Of a stretch of DNA of 64,000 nucleotides, positions 1 through 11,673 are shown piece by piece. Position 1 is the first letter of the stretch. Every line of letters begins with the position of its first letter. Origin of the DNA: Chalciporus piperatus (lineage: Eukaryota; Basidiomycota; Agaricomycetes; Boletales; Boletaceae); the NCBI GenBank assembly GCA_038093975.1, contig JBBPTG010000075.1, positions 1 through 64,000 of the forward strand, in the 5' to 3' direction. Below the pieces are notes generated by a model, which saw only the letters and a program-made list of their open reading frames with translations, was not told the DNA's origin and made no database searches. Made by a program: the position numbers and the translations under genes.

Positions 1-1582
1 GGGGGGGAAGATTCAAGTTGAGAGCGAGGAGTAAGGATAACATTCTGAATGTTCTCCTTGATTGTATCGAGCGAGATTCGACCAATTGTAGGAGTGAGTT
101 TGACGAAGGAAAGTTTCTTCGTCAATGTCGTAAGTGATGGAAGACCGAGACGACGGCTGAGAGCATAGAGTAGATTGCCCCCGCCTAACCGATAGATGAG
201 CAATGCAAGGTCATTGGCTTCCTTGCTATGTCCGCGAGGGCGATAAGCTCGCTCAAGCCCATCTTCAATCATTCGGAGAATGCCCCGTATACCCGCACCA
301 TTCTTGAGTGCAGTCGATAGCATGTGTCGTAGCCATGGAACATCAGCTTGCGACAAGGCAACAACGAGGGAGGAATGGTCCTCGAGTGACATGAGCAAAC
401 GCTGGATTTTTCGCTTATTGTTGAGACCCTGGATCAAATTTAGTTTATAAAGTTTATTAGCGGATTAGAACTGTGACGCACATGAAGCTTGAGGTCATTG
501 ACAACCTTGTGGCTCTCGTCAAGGCGAGAAATGAGTTGAACAGGTGTGAGGAGGGTATACCGAGTATGGGGTTTGCTTTCTTTAGCATTCGTAAGGAGAG
601 CATGAATCTGGGGGTACAAGCGTGTGCACGGATGGCAAATATGGCCATCAGATGTGAACTGGTAACAGTCTTGACTGTACGCAGTCAGGACATCCTTCGA
701 AATCGAGACATTGAAATCCAGCTGATCATGACCCTCGCAAGTGCGCAGCCACGGAAAGTTGGCAGCAAGGCTTGTGCCAGGACTGACCGGCCAGTCCTCA
801 TCAGTCATGATGAATCCCGGACAAGGACGGAGGGTGTAGTCAGTGCTGATAATGAAGCAACTGAGTCAAGAGAGTGAGACTCAGACACAAGTAACTTACC
901 TGATTGAATTTGCGATGCCGGGGGTGGATGAAGGGGTGGATTCGAGGCGAGAGGTTGTAGAAGTCGAGGAACTGCGAGAGGGAAATGCAGAGACGAGTGT
1001 TTTGCGTGTTTCAGCGAGCGCTTTCGTTGTGTTGTTCGTGCAAGTCCGTTTGCCCCAGTGCGTTTCGAGAGTCGTGAATTGGCCTTTCGTGGTGAGAGCA
1101 ATACGAGAGCGAATGCCAGTTTTGACCCAGCAACCCTCTGGACAGTGTAACTCCCAAGTGTCCTTGTCGTTAACTCGAGCCTCGAGTTCACCGCACTGGT
1201 ATAGTGCGAGGAAAGCTTGGGAGGTGGCCTCACGGAGGAGTCGTGTCTTCTCGTCAGGATCAAGCGAGAGTGGCTGTGTTTCCGAGAACAGTAGGCTCGG
1301 CTGTGGTGCTGGCTGATTGACGAGCGAGAACGAGGCTGAATGAAGTGATACAGAGCTTGCTTCTGCACGAATTGAGCTGTGATGGCTCGGATCTGCTTGC
1401 TGGTTATAAAATGATGATGTGCTTGGAGATAAGGATGGATTAAGTGTGTTTTCTGCGAAGTTATAAGTTGAATATAGTGGCCAGCCGCGAAGTTCAAGAG
1501 CATTGATTAATGATTGGGTATGGGGAGCATCCGAAACGAGGGAATCTTGGGAATCAGAATCAAAATAAAAGGCTGTATCCAT
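1..1582 (-). CDS. Large transposase-like protein, N-terminal part (cut by window edge)
   Basis: This is the 5' part of a gene running off the left edge. Exons are 900-1582, 482-845 and 428 to below 1, with introns of 54 and 53 nt, all in frame. The start is the ATG at 1580-1582 (MDTAFYF). The N-terminus is Ser-rich, followed by a putative zinc cluster (CPEGC, then H and C about 25-35 residues on), then a second Cys group (C..H..C..C near 600-680). The last visible exon carries the conserved block with NDLALLIYRLGGGNLLYAL and LTPTIG. The same order is found in the complete paralogue at 58479-63432, to which it is clearly related but diverged. The catalytic region of this copy lies outside the window. 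Known: such multi-copy genes occur across mushroom genomes, usually as hypothetical proteins. Inference: it belongs to a DNA transposon. Confidence 0.75.
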
Positions 1583-2880
1583 TGTGATGTCCGAATTGCA
1601 TGCAGGAGGTATGTGTGAATGAATGTACAATGCTGTCAAAGGTCCATAGGTACAGTGGGATGTGAACGAGTGGGATCAAGAGACGACTCGGACGCGCCAT
1701 CATTGAACGCGCTGTACACGGTGTGACGACCGCGATATCATTACGATATTTTTTTTGAATGATATAACCCCGATATCGTGAGCTTATGGCACTGACAACT
1801 TCTGCGTGATAGCACCCGGTCATCGAGTGCATATATCATACAGATATCTGTCACTGATATTGTAATGAGCTCTCCAGCAAAGCATCAGCGTGATATTGTT
1901 AGCCTCATACCTCGGGCAACGATACACATGTCCATTCTCTCGAGCAAGGGGTAATCTTCGTGAACAGAACGAGACGTAGAAGATATTGAGGCGTCAACTG
2001 TGCAGAGGATGCATAAGGCTCGGTCGTAGCTATCCACGGCATACGGCATACCACTAGGCTCCAGAGGGACGAGAATGCGGGATTATCGGGTTTGTGGTTG
2101 CGGGAACAGAGTGGGGGTAGTGTGTGATGCGGCTGCACATGAGCCAGGTATATGAGGAAGTGATGGAGGACGAGAGTCCAAGAGACAGCGCTGGTTGGTC
2201 ATGGTGGAGGCACCTGAAATGTTGAACGAAAAAAATCTGTCAGTATGGAAATGGTAAACGAATAAACATACCACGGGATCTGCTGCTTGGAAGCTCGAAT
2301 CTCTTGCAATTCCTTCAGTGTTCGTTGAGGAGTGTTGGGGCGGGATGTCGAAGTGGAACGAAGAAGAGACTTGACAAGGTATAAACAGACACGAGTACAT
2401 ACTTAGTACTTAGCTTTACTTTGTTTAGTAATTTGAGACTTAGAAAAAATCACATTTCGGCTTCGCGGTACCAATTCACAATGTCCGTTGTATGTCTGTA
2501 CGATATTGATGCGATATCGACACTAGAGCTTCAGCTGAGATCTGCCTTGAGAAGGTCCTGATATCTTCGTAAATTGTCATTACGACCTATGGCAGATATT
2601 CCGTGAAGGTCCGTGGGATCTCACGAAAATATATTTCGCACAACCCCAGTGCGCGGTCTCGGCCGTTTTACGGTGTAGTAGCATGAGCGATCGGACACGG
2701 AGACATTACCTTATTTGGATATGACATACGAAACAGACAACATTGCTCATTACTTGGTTATTCTCAACATAACCATAAGATTTGACTATCTATAATCGTA
2801 GCTAATGCGAATCGGAACAACTTTGACTACAAGATTGTGCAGTTTTATCTATGTGCAGAAGCGCTATGCAACTTTTCAAC
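1583..2880. other. Gene-free stretch upstream of the transposase-like gene
   Basis: I see no supportable gene here. Several GATATC/CGATAT words cluster at 1727-1890 and 2500-2560, which could be decayed repeat sequence or chance. Open frames in this stretch are short, lack splice-linked partners and show no recognisable domain. Confidence 0.4.
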
Positions 2881-2984
2881 TCGGTGCTCAGTTTTCTCAA
2901 ATCTGGGGTGATCGGGACCCCATGCACCAGTTTGGTGGGGTGTACCAGAATGAGTCGGTGTTCGATTGTGTGCTAACGCACACC

Positions 2985-3160
2985 TCTTGCATACCCCCAT
3001 GTCCGGACTTGGATCAGGGTAACACACGAACTCCACGCCCGCGTCCGGACACTTGCACCTGGCCCACTCCCGTTTTTGGCCTCAATCTGTCCGGACTTTG
3101 GGCCTCCTGGACCTGGGTGAACAGCCTCAAAAGGCCAAAATCTGTCCGGATCCGGACCCA
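2985..3160. repeat. Cluster of TCCGGAC words with short direct and inverted copies
   Basis: The octamer GTCCGGAC or a close variant occurs four times (about 3001, 3043, 3088, 3140). The words TTTTGGCC and GGCCAAAA flank two of them in opposite orientation, and CCTGGGT/ACCCAGG forms another inverted pair. The blocks beginning at 3001 and 3140 read as an imperfect direct repeat ending in a TAACA or TTACA word. This looks like decayed repetitive DNA next to the MITE; no target duplication could be defined. Confidence 0.35.
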
Positions 3161-3214
3161 GGTTACATAGGGATTATCCGGGGGCCTGGTACAGGTCTTG
3201 GGGAGTGACAGTAA

Positions 3215-4014
3215 GGCCCAGCTCGGAAAGTTGGTCAGGTGTGGTCAGGTGTGGTTTGCCTGCCAAACCATGGTTTGCCCAAACCAGCTAGTTTGCGAAC
3301 AAACCATCCGCAAACTCGCACCCAGTGCACGGCAACTGGGTTTGGTCGGATTTCGGATATTTCCGCCCGCGCGCGAGTGGCGGCTGTGTACAACTCAACC
3401 AAGTCTTTAACCAAGTAAACCTTGCTATAAATTGATGTAGTACTGTCCACGATAACCCCTAAACCTCACCATAAATTGGTGTACTGTTCACAATAATCCC
3501 TAAACCTTGCCATAAATTGGTGTACTGTTCACAATAATCCCTATAACTCGACCAAGTCTTTAACCGAGTAAACCTTGCGATAAATTGGTGTAGTACTGTC
3601 CGCGATATTCCCTAAACCTCACCATAATAAATTGGTGCACTGTCTGCAATAATTTATGGTGAGGTTTAGGGATTATTGCGGACAGTGCACCAATTTATTA
3701 TGGTGAGGTTTAGGGAATATCGCGGACAGTACTACACCAATTTATCGCAAGGTTTACTCGCTTAAAGACTTGGTCGAGTTATAGGGACTATCACAAACAG
3801 TACACCAATTTATGGCAAGGTTTAGGGATTATTGTGAACAGTACACCAATTTATGGTGAGGTTTAGGGGTTATCGTGGACAGTACTACAACTTTTGTAAA
3901 CCGTGGGAACTAGTTTGCAAACCTCCGAGTGCGAAGTGCTGGTTTGCGCTTGGTTTGCGCAAACAACTTTCCCACCCAAACCAGCCCTTCCTAACCAGGT
4001 TTCCGAGCTGGGCC
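3215..4014. mobile_element. PIF/Harbinger-type MITE, 800 bp, TAA target duplication
   Basis: The element is bounded by a perfect 15-bp terminal inverted repeat, GGCCCAGCTCGGAAA at 3215-3229 and its complement at 4000-4014. It is flanked by the trinucleotide TAA on both sides (3212-3214 and 4015-4017). A 3-bp TAA/TTA duplication and GG-starting termini are typical of PIF/Harbinger DNA transposons and their Tourist-like MITEs. No transposase is encoded inside. Subterminal blocks near 3250-3320 and 3900-3990 are rich in GTTTGC/GCAAAC words, also in inverted relation, and the interior is a near-perfect hairpin. Assignment to the superfamily is by termini only. Confidence 0.8.
3421..3893. repeat. 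Long internal hairpin made of about 50-bp repeat units
   Basis: Left arm 3421 to about 3656 and right arm about 3657-3893 are reverse complements with few mismatches. Each arm holds about four imperfect copies of a roughly 50-bp unit containing CATAAATTGGTGTACTGT and CCTAAACC words. The axis is near 3655. Transcription in either direction would give a long double-stranded RNA. The arms are part of the MITE. Confidence 0.85.
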
Positions 4015-4164
4015 TAAGTTCCCCCTTCGTGATGGTTTCCCGGCCATTCACCGTTCAGCTCATCGGCAGAGGAACGATGTTTGACAGCTACATGTTTCAG
4101 CACAGCATCTGCTTGACGCATTGACGTTGTCGAGTCAATTTCTTGATCGGATATAAGAACCGTG

Positions 4165-6032
4165 ATGCTGACAGCTCAAGCTGCAGCAGCTTTACATTTT
4201 TCTACCCCCTTGGAACCAGACACGCACAGGCCGTATTCCATGACATCGTTGAGCACGCAGGGCCGCAATCCATTGCTCATCCCAGACACACTGCAGTCCA
4301 TCCTAGATTGTATTCCTCAGGATCCAGATGTCGAGAGACAGCAGACACTGTTCGCTCTCGCTCAAACGTGTCGGTCGACTTCAGAACCATCCCTCGATCG
4401 CCTTTGGCGGAAGTTGTTGTCTCTGCATCCACTCATCCGATGTGCTAGACCGATTGAGCGTGACGACCAGGACGTCGAGCAGAACGACCAAGACACCGAG
4501 GTAACGAAACAAAACGCCGAGGAGGAGGACGAAGACAACGAGGAAGAGGACGAAAACTCTGCGAAGGACGACCAAGCCTCTGAGGGGGAGGACCAAGACT
4601 CTGAGGGGGGCGCCGAGGAAGTCGAAGACTCCGAGGAGGATGAAGACTCCGAGGAGGATGAAGACTCCGAGGACGACGGGTTGGACGAACTGGTAGGTCC
4701 ATGCCACGGGTTTCCTGAGTTGCGAAGATCGTGATCAAATATGAACAGGACCCTCCCACCCCCGCTGAGTGGGCTGTCATCGAAAGATACTCACATCGCG
4801 TGCAGGAACTCGCTGTCCTACAAGATGACCTGTCCCTCAGCTTCTTGAAGAGTATTGGCTCTCAGCCATCCCCCCTCTTTCCCAACTTAAGGGTCTTGAC
4901 CTGGAACTGGGAAACTATTTATCCGGGCCGCGGGGCTATCGCGTGGATATATCCACTGCTCAGTCCTACACTTATTACGCTGCAGGCGCGTTTGGCCACC
5001 GTGGACGGCGAGGCGTTGCGATCATTTCTCCAGCGCTATCCTCATTACTGCCGGAACTTGACGACCGTTTCACTTGCCTTCCCACCTAAGCAAGCGCTGG
5101 ATCCGACGACTACCTATGAGTTATCGCGAGCAGTTTGTAGTCACGATAAAATCGTGCATCTCCGCCTTTTCGACGCCCCCATTGACGATGCTGCGATGAG
5201 GCAGCTGTCCCTGTCTCCCACGATCGAATCCCTTTCCGTCGATCACTACCCTCAGAAACCAATTCCACGCCCATACTTCCAACCTGAAGACACGCCGTTG
5301 CGACACTCGAGGGTCTTCAGGTTGGCGACGTCCGATCTTGACTTCTTTACTACCGTCCTGGGATCTCGGGATCAGACATTCTCCACCTTGTTTGTCGAGG
5401 TCCGTGAGCAGCCTACTGCGAAAGCGCTATCGACTTTCTTCTCGATGCTCGCCTCGAGTTCTTCGTACACAGAATCCATTCAGACCCTCGTGTTCGTTGA
5501 GATGCCCATTCCTCTGGTGGGGGAAGCACGCGCGGAAGAGGAACCACACATTTTCCATCTCTCATATCAATCCCTGCTCCCCCTCATGTCCTTCTCGCAT
5601 CTTCACACGCTGCAGGTCGCTTGGAGCGACCAGATTTCTCTGGATGACAACGAGTTCGCACACTTGGCTCGCAGCTGGCCATCTATGGAAATCCTGAAGA
5701 TATTTTCCAAGCGTCCTCCGGGACCACAACCGATCAAAGATATCACTTGTGGAGGCCTTTTGCAGCTCATTGTTGCCTGCCCGAAACTCAGGCAACTTTG
5801 TTTACCTCTTGATGCCAGGGAGGTCCCAACGGACACAGATCCCGATGTTCGTAACACCGCCATCGATCGGCTCTGTTTCCACAAACCCCACATCACTGAT
5901 CCTTCGGAAGTAGCAAGCTTCATCCGTAAACACTTTCCATCTGTATCAAGTGTCGCTGTGAAGTTTTCGGGCCCTGCCGTAGACTATGACTTGTGGTCGG
6001 AGGTCGATGACTTGGTGAAGCTTGGACGGTGA
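4165..6032 (+). CDS. F-box-like/leucine-rich repeat protein with acidic linker
   Basis: Two exons, 4165-4692 and 4749-6032, give about 603 aa. A 56-nt GT-AG intron joins them in frame; a 35-nt alternative with acceptor at 4727 is also in frame but short. Residues about 35-80 show the pattern of basidiomycete F-box-like domains (IPDTLQSIL, then ALAQTCRS and a terminal LDRLWRKL). Next comes an Asp/Glu-rich tract of about 80 residues with DEDSEE repeats (4460-4690). The long C-terminal part has the irregular leucine-rich pattern usual in this family (LFPNLRVLTW, FSHLHTLQV, PSMEILKIF). Known: F-box proteins recruit substrates to SCF ubiquitin ligases, and Agaricomycetes have many. The substrate is unknown. 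A start at 4240 would place the F-box nearer the N-terminus and is possible. Confidence 0.7.
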
Positions 6033-6364
6033 TAGTAATGGTGACCCTTGTCCCTCCTCAGCGATTGGCCTCGTAGAACTTTCCCAATGTTGATGACAAT
6101 CCAATGCATTCACTGACGGTACTGTATGTTTCATGATGTAACGTCGTTAGTATCATTTGTCCCGTGTCAATATTTTCGCATTGTAGTATTCTGATCGACC
6201 GGCTCCTTTCAAGGTAGACATGACACCTCGTCTGGAGGAGAGCCGGTCGAGGCAGATGATGACTGACTTGTCGTTGTAAGTCGCAAGGAGACCCATTCGT
6301 AGTTGAACTATGTATTTACTCGATACCTGCAAATTTTTGGTATCTGTCATTCGATAAACCTGAC

Positions 6365-6786
6365 TCAGGAGTCAGAGGACGAAGGAGTTATGTAAAGGAC
6401 GAGTCTAGGTTCGCCCAAGACGGCTAGGATGAAGCCACTGGAGAGTCTTAGGATACGTCGGTTGGCGGTGGTATTCGTCGTCTCTGGCACGCTGATCCTG
6501 ACGGTGTCTGGCAAGGACTCCTCCTCCGCAAAGAGGGCGAATATTTCGGTGAGTATTTTTGCCAAGTCTTTTATTGGACATATCCGCGTGGGAGTTTTGA
6601 AAATCAAAGTAGCACTCTTCGCTCACATTGCAAACGCGTCTGCTCATCATCGCGAAGGGCGACAGCGACCACAGCTCCGTCCTCGCCCACAACCACCGCC
6701 TCCACGACAAAGACGAGGTAGGACCTATCCTTCTCACTGACCTTGGCTACTGACAATGTGTGCTGCAGTGTCATCCAAGAAGCCAC
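6365..6786 (-). CDS. Small conserved-looking protein, function unknown
   Basis: Exons 6627-6786 and 6365-6567 join across a 59-nt GTGAGC...AG intron to give 120 aa in frame. The protein alternates hydrophobic strands and helices: a GEDGAVVAVAL segment, then LAKILTEIFALF, then a C-terminal SGFILAVLGEP and LVLYIT. This spacing loosely recalls a roadblock/longin-type small fold, but no signature is strong enough to name it. It lies divergently from the dynein tail gene, whose start codon is 142 bp away, so the two may share a promoter. The true N-terminus could lie further upstream. Confidence 0.45.
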
Positions 6787-6927
6787 AGGAAGACTGTCTG
6801 TGGACCTCTATCAACCGGCTCTTCAAGTTGGAGAGACTTTGGCACGCTACCTCGGTCGATTCATATTGCATCAGGCCCATTTTATCCCGCAGAAAGACGA
6901 CAAGACACGATCGAACCGCACAACACC

Positions 6928-9900
6928 ATGGCGACCACGAACGGAAACGGCTCCGCGCCGTCCTTGACGAATTCTAATTCGAACGGCGTACTTCCCCACG
7001 ACGGCCCTGTAGATAACCCTCCACCTCCGTTCGATGTATCGCTTTTTCGCTCGTATCTTCTCTCGCTGTTGCCACCGGTCCTTGCTGCATACCCGGAGGA
7101 GCTTATGTCACTTTTCGACGACGAGTTCGACGAGAAAGTGTCCCGGTTCGCAACCGAGGGTGGTGGCGTCCTTTATGTCGTTAAAGTCAGGGAAGAAATG
7201 GAGGGTGAGGTGGAGTTCGTGTCTCATCACTGTTGATCTGACACGTACCAGAGGATGCGCCGCCGAAGTTCTACTATCAACTCACCTCGCAACTGACATA
7301 TTCCTCTTCGAACCTCACGTCACTAGCCCTCATTAAACGTGGTCCCATGTTAGATCCAGTCACTCCCTTGGCTTCCCAACTACATATATTGAACTTGTTC
7401 GGTGGTGAGGAGACCCCTTATGAGAGTTTGCATGCACTGGTGAGTTGCGGTGTAAAACCGTGGTTTGACGCCTTTGTTGGGGCTCGCGGAGGGGGAAAGG
7501 ACGGCGACAGTAAACTGGGTACGAAAGGCATCACTCGAGCATTATTTTTCTGCTCACATATGCATCAGGAATCCCCATGACCAAAAAGAAGTTCGCAGAG
7601 CTCGAGCTATCACTTCTACATCTCCAACAAAACGTCGAAATCCCAGAAACGCATCTTATAATTCACCCGGCTATTCAACGGGCTGTCGAACAAGTCTGGT
7701 GATCTCTTCTAACCTCTTGAAGAGGTACTGATGCGTACTCAGGCTCAAGCGAATGGTCAAAGACCCAACATCTCACATCTCCCTACAAAGCTTCTTAACG
7801 ACAGTACATTCCTCAACACACTGCACGGACACGTGAACTCATGGATCAAGTCCATTCAAGCAGTCACGAAGCTCACTCGCGACGTGTCGTCCGGTACCGC
7901 GTCCCAAGAAATCAACTTCTGGTTGAGTTTGGAGAGAGCATTGGAGGGGATCGAAGCGCAACTACGAACCGAAGAAGTGAACATGGTCATGGAGTGTCTA
8001 CGAAACGCAAAACGATTCCACGCGACGGTTAGTTTCATCGCGGATACTGGGCTGAACAGCTCCACGGACCTCGGTGAGTACGGAACGCTAACCTGGTGCC
8101 GAATGACCCGCTCATCGAAATATTGATTAGTCCACAAATACAACCAGTTGATGAAGGATTTCCCACTAAACGAACTTCTTTCGGCCACGGACCTTGACAA
8201 GATCCACGAGTCGCTCGTTCTAATTTTCGGACATATCAACCGGAAACTCAAGCTGTCACCTTATCCAATCAGACGTGCCCTTCCGCTCGTAGAGGCGATC
8301 TCTCGCGATTTCAACGATCAGCTACTCCGCGTACTGACGTCACATCGACTACCATATACGCCATACGAGACCTTCGACCGGTTATTGTCGCAGACGATGA
8401 ACATTTTCCGCACGTGGGACGACCTCATGAAAGAATTTACCAACGTTGCACGTGACGTGACGAGGAGACGCTCGGAGAAGTTCATTCCGATCAAGGTGGT
8501 CCCTGCGCACGCCAAGCTGCAAGAACGGACGAGATATTTGAGGGATTGGAGGAAGCAACACGAGCAACTTGCTGTCATGACGGGTCCGACGAAAGGCTTG
8601 GGGAGCGTCACGAAACAGGTTGGGGGGATGGATATGGAGGAAGAGGTCAAGGAAGCGTATGAGGTGATTAAGCGAATTGATGTCTTGGATGTCTCGGTCG
8701 GTAAGTCCAGGCTTTGCGTCCGTGGTGTGAGCTGGTAATATTCATTACGTCACACAGAGGGGACTGAGATCTGGGTCGCCGCTGAAAACGCGTATAACGA
8801 ACGAGTGGCAAGGGTGGAGAACCAGATTATTGCAAGGCTGCGCGATAGGCTGGGCACTGCACGTAATGCGAACGAAATGTTCAGGGTGTTCTCCAAGTTC
8901 AATGCTCTGTTCGTCCGACCCAAGGTAAGATTCATTCTCCCAGACTCGTAGCATTCATCGGAATGGACCGTATTTTCTAGATCCGTGGTGCTATTCAAGA
9001 GTACCAAACCCAGCTCATCGACTCCGTCAAGGAGGACATAAAACGCCTGCATGACAAGGTGATACTCGAGCTAGTTCTCCCGGAGACATGTCACTGAGGC
9101 CCGATGTCTAGTTCAAAACTCAGTACCGGTTCTCGGAGGCATATCACATGTCCCAGATGCGCGATCTTCCCCCAATAGCTGGGGCTATCATTTGGGCGCG
9201 ACAGATCGAGCGACAACTCTTGACGTACATGAAACGCGTCGAAGACGTCCTTGGAAAAGGGTGGGAACTTTACGCCGAGGGTCAGAAACTCCAATCCGAA
9301 TCGACTGCGTTCCGCAAGAAGCTGGACACTCGTCCTGTTTTCGAGGCATGGCTACACGATATCAATCGACGCGACATGGCCGTGAACGGACGTCTATTCG
9401 AGATCGTACGACTGCGTGGTGGAGGATTCCAACTCGCCGTGAATTTTGATCCACAGACGATCACGCTCTTCAAGGAGGTTCGCAACTTGCTCTGGCTCAA
9501 TTTCCAGGTCCCGCATATGATCACGAACATGGCCAAGGATGCCAAGAGAGTGTATCCTCATGCTGTTTCACTTATGGAAACGGTCAGGACGTATGGACAG
9601 ACGTTGGATTTGGTGGAACGTAATCAGGGGATCGAGTGGCTTGTTGCAGAGTATCGCAATGAAGCCCAGCGAATGGTCGCAAAGGGTGTGTTCTTGCCTT
9701 ATTTCTTCCACTAGACATTCCTCCGACGCGATTTCTCTAGGCATGGGTATTCGGTGGGACTACTTCGTGAACCAATACGACACGGCCCGTTTCGTGTCAA
9801 GTGCCGACGGACGGGACAACAGACACATCCAATTCGTCCGCGAATTCGCGAGCGTTGTTTCGGTGCTGCAGGACAAGACGAATAACGTGATCGATTTGTA

Positions 9901-11124
9901 TCGGGATATCCTTCGGGCGGTAGAAGACCTATCAACTTGTGCGTATACCCATGAAGCGTTCTCGGAACTTTTAAGCAAGATTCAGGCTGCGGTACGAGAG
10001 TTCCCTTATGTCCATTTACGCTTCCCGTTCTCATACCGACTCCTTTACCCCCTAGATCGACCGATTGAACTTGGAAGGCTATGCAAATCTGGAACATTGG
10101 GTGGCGGAGCTGGATAAGCGAATAGAAGGCATACTATTGCAACGTCTCACCCATATCATCCAAGTCTGGTGTTCCGAATTTGACCGCACAGACGATGGAG
10201 ATACGCGACGTGATCTCGTTCCTCTACGAGACGCAACTAACAAACGACGGGCTGGGAAGGGCGCTAGGGAGGAGAAGGTGAGCGATTCCCGAAATCAAGC
10301 GCGTATGTGCACCATTGTAACTAGTCGTGGCAGACGTTGGAAGGAAATATGACCGTCAAGCCGATCGTGCATGAGATTCGGATACAGAACCAGGTTATTT
10401 TCCTTGATCCTCCGATAGAGTATGCGCGTTCGACGTGGATCAAACAATTGCATGATTGGCTAGGTGGGTGTGTTTTTGCTTTGCCGGGTTGGGTGTGTAT
10501 GCTAAGTCTGTCTTTTGTAGGTGTCATTTGTCGGTTGCGCCGTATTCAAAGCTCGAGATATGAGATTGGTTTGCAAATGCAACGGAACCTCACCTCTGAA
10601 ACGACATACACTTCTCTCGTGAGTCATCCGGCTCCAGCTGTTGCGCATGTCCGCCCCGCTAATAATCCCTGTGATGCACACAGCTCACGCACCTTGTCGA
10701 CAACACCCTAGAGCGACCGTTCGCGCTCATCGAACTCAAAGTCCAGCAACTGAAAGAATACGTGGCCAAATGGCTCCAATTTCAATCCCTCTGGGACCTC
10801 GAAGCCGAATACGTCTTCAACCGCCTCGGCGACTCGCTCGCCCACTGGCAACAACTCCTCACCGAAATCAAAAAAGCGCGGTCGACGTTCGATACCTCGG
10901 AGACGCAGCGAAGTTTCGGGGTCTGCGTCGTCGACTACGAACAGGTGCAAGCGCGCGTGAACGCAAAGTACGACGCGTGGCAACGAGATATTTTGAGTCG
11001 GTTCGGGGTCAAGTTGGGGAATGCGATGAAGGAGATGCATGCGTCGATTTTGAAGGCGAGGAATGAGATGGAGCATCATTCGATCGAAGGTCTGGTTGGC
11101 GGTAGTGGGTCTCGTCGGTTCTGA
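6928..11124 (+). CDS. dhc1: Cytoplasmic dynein heavy chain, N-terminal tail subunit (split gene, dhc1 type)
   Basis: Thirteen exons sum to 3531 nt, 1176 aa, all in frame: 6928-7204, 7252-7518, 7569-7693, 7743-8073, 8131-8700, 8758-8924, 8981-9058, 9112-9685, 9741-9991, 10056-10277, 10334-10463, 10521-10618, 10684-11124. The ATG at 6928 has a good context (CACCATGG). The product matches the dynein heavy chain tail (DHC_N1): [13 protein letters not shown] near the start, the [10 protein letters not shown] block, and [20 protein letters not shown] near the end. It stops at 11124, where full-length chains continue to linker and AAA motor, and no motor sequence follows. Known: in Schizophyllum commune and other Basidiomycota the heavy chain is split into Dhc1 (tail, dimerisation) and Dhc2 (motor, microtubule binding). 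The tail should bind intermediate chains and act in nuclear migration and organelle transport. The intact exon chain argues against a broken gene. Confidence 0.88.
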
Positions 11125-11673
11125 GGGTCGTTTCTTTTCATCATTACGCCCTCTTTTCAAACTCCCATCTTTTTTTCATTTCACGCTCATGACAATTCCC
11201 TTTTTTATACCCCCCTCCGGATCCGGATCTGGCCTTTTCACAATCCATATACCGATCCCCCGTCTCTCCTTTTTTTTCTGTCTTTTATAACTGAACTTGT
11301 CGATCTCGTTCGTTTTACATATCTGGACCGTCCTCGTCCAACTCGCATGGTTGTCTACTGTATCGGCTACGTATATGATATTCACTGTAATCGCGGAACC
11401 TGGCTCGAATAAACGAACCTTTTTATTGAATTCCTCACGTCGACAACTAGAACTTAGAGGGTCGACCACGAGAAAGAAAGATCTTAGAGGAATTTGATAC
11501 CAGTTGGATGGTTAGCATTGGTGGTACAGGTTGCCCTAATAACGCGATAGCAATAAGTTAAATAAAAATGATCGGTTGAGCGAGCAATATTCAGACGCAG
11601 GCCATATCCCGCTCTATTCCAGAACCAAACCCAAAAACGATGCGAGACTGCGCCGACTCCAAGCGGCAAGTGT
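11125..11673. other. Intergenic region between convergent dhc1 and homoserine acetyltransferase genes
   Basis: 549 bp hold the 3' flanks of two convergent genes. The region is T- and pyrimidine-rich near 11170-11290 (3' end of dhc1). I see no open frame continuing the dynein chain and no other gene. Confidence 0.6.

Noticed and set aside
805..1503. 232-codon minus-strand frame overlapping the first transposase-like gene
   Set aside because: It is an out-of-frame shadow; the frame chosen instead joins by canonical introns and matches the paralogue.
3421..3893. CCCTAAACC words resembling telomere repeats
   Set aside because: They are spaced about 50 bp apart within longer repeat units, not tandem heptamers, and belong to the MITE hairpin.
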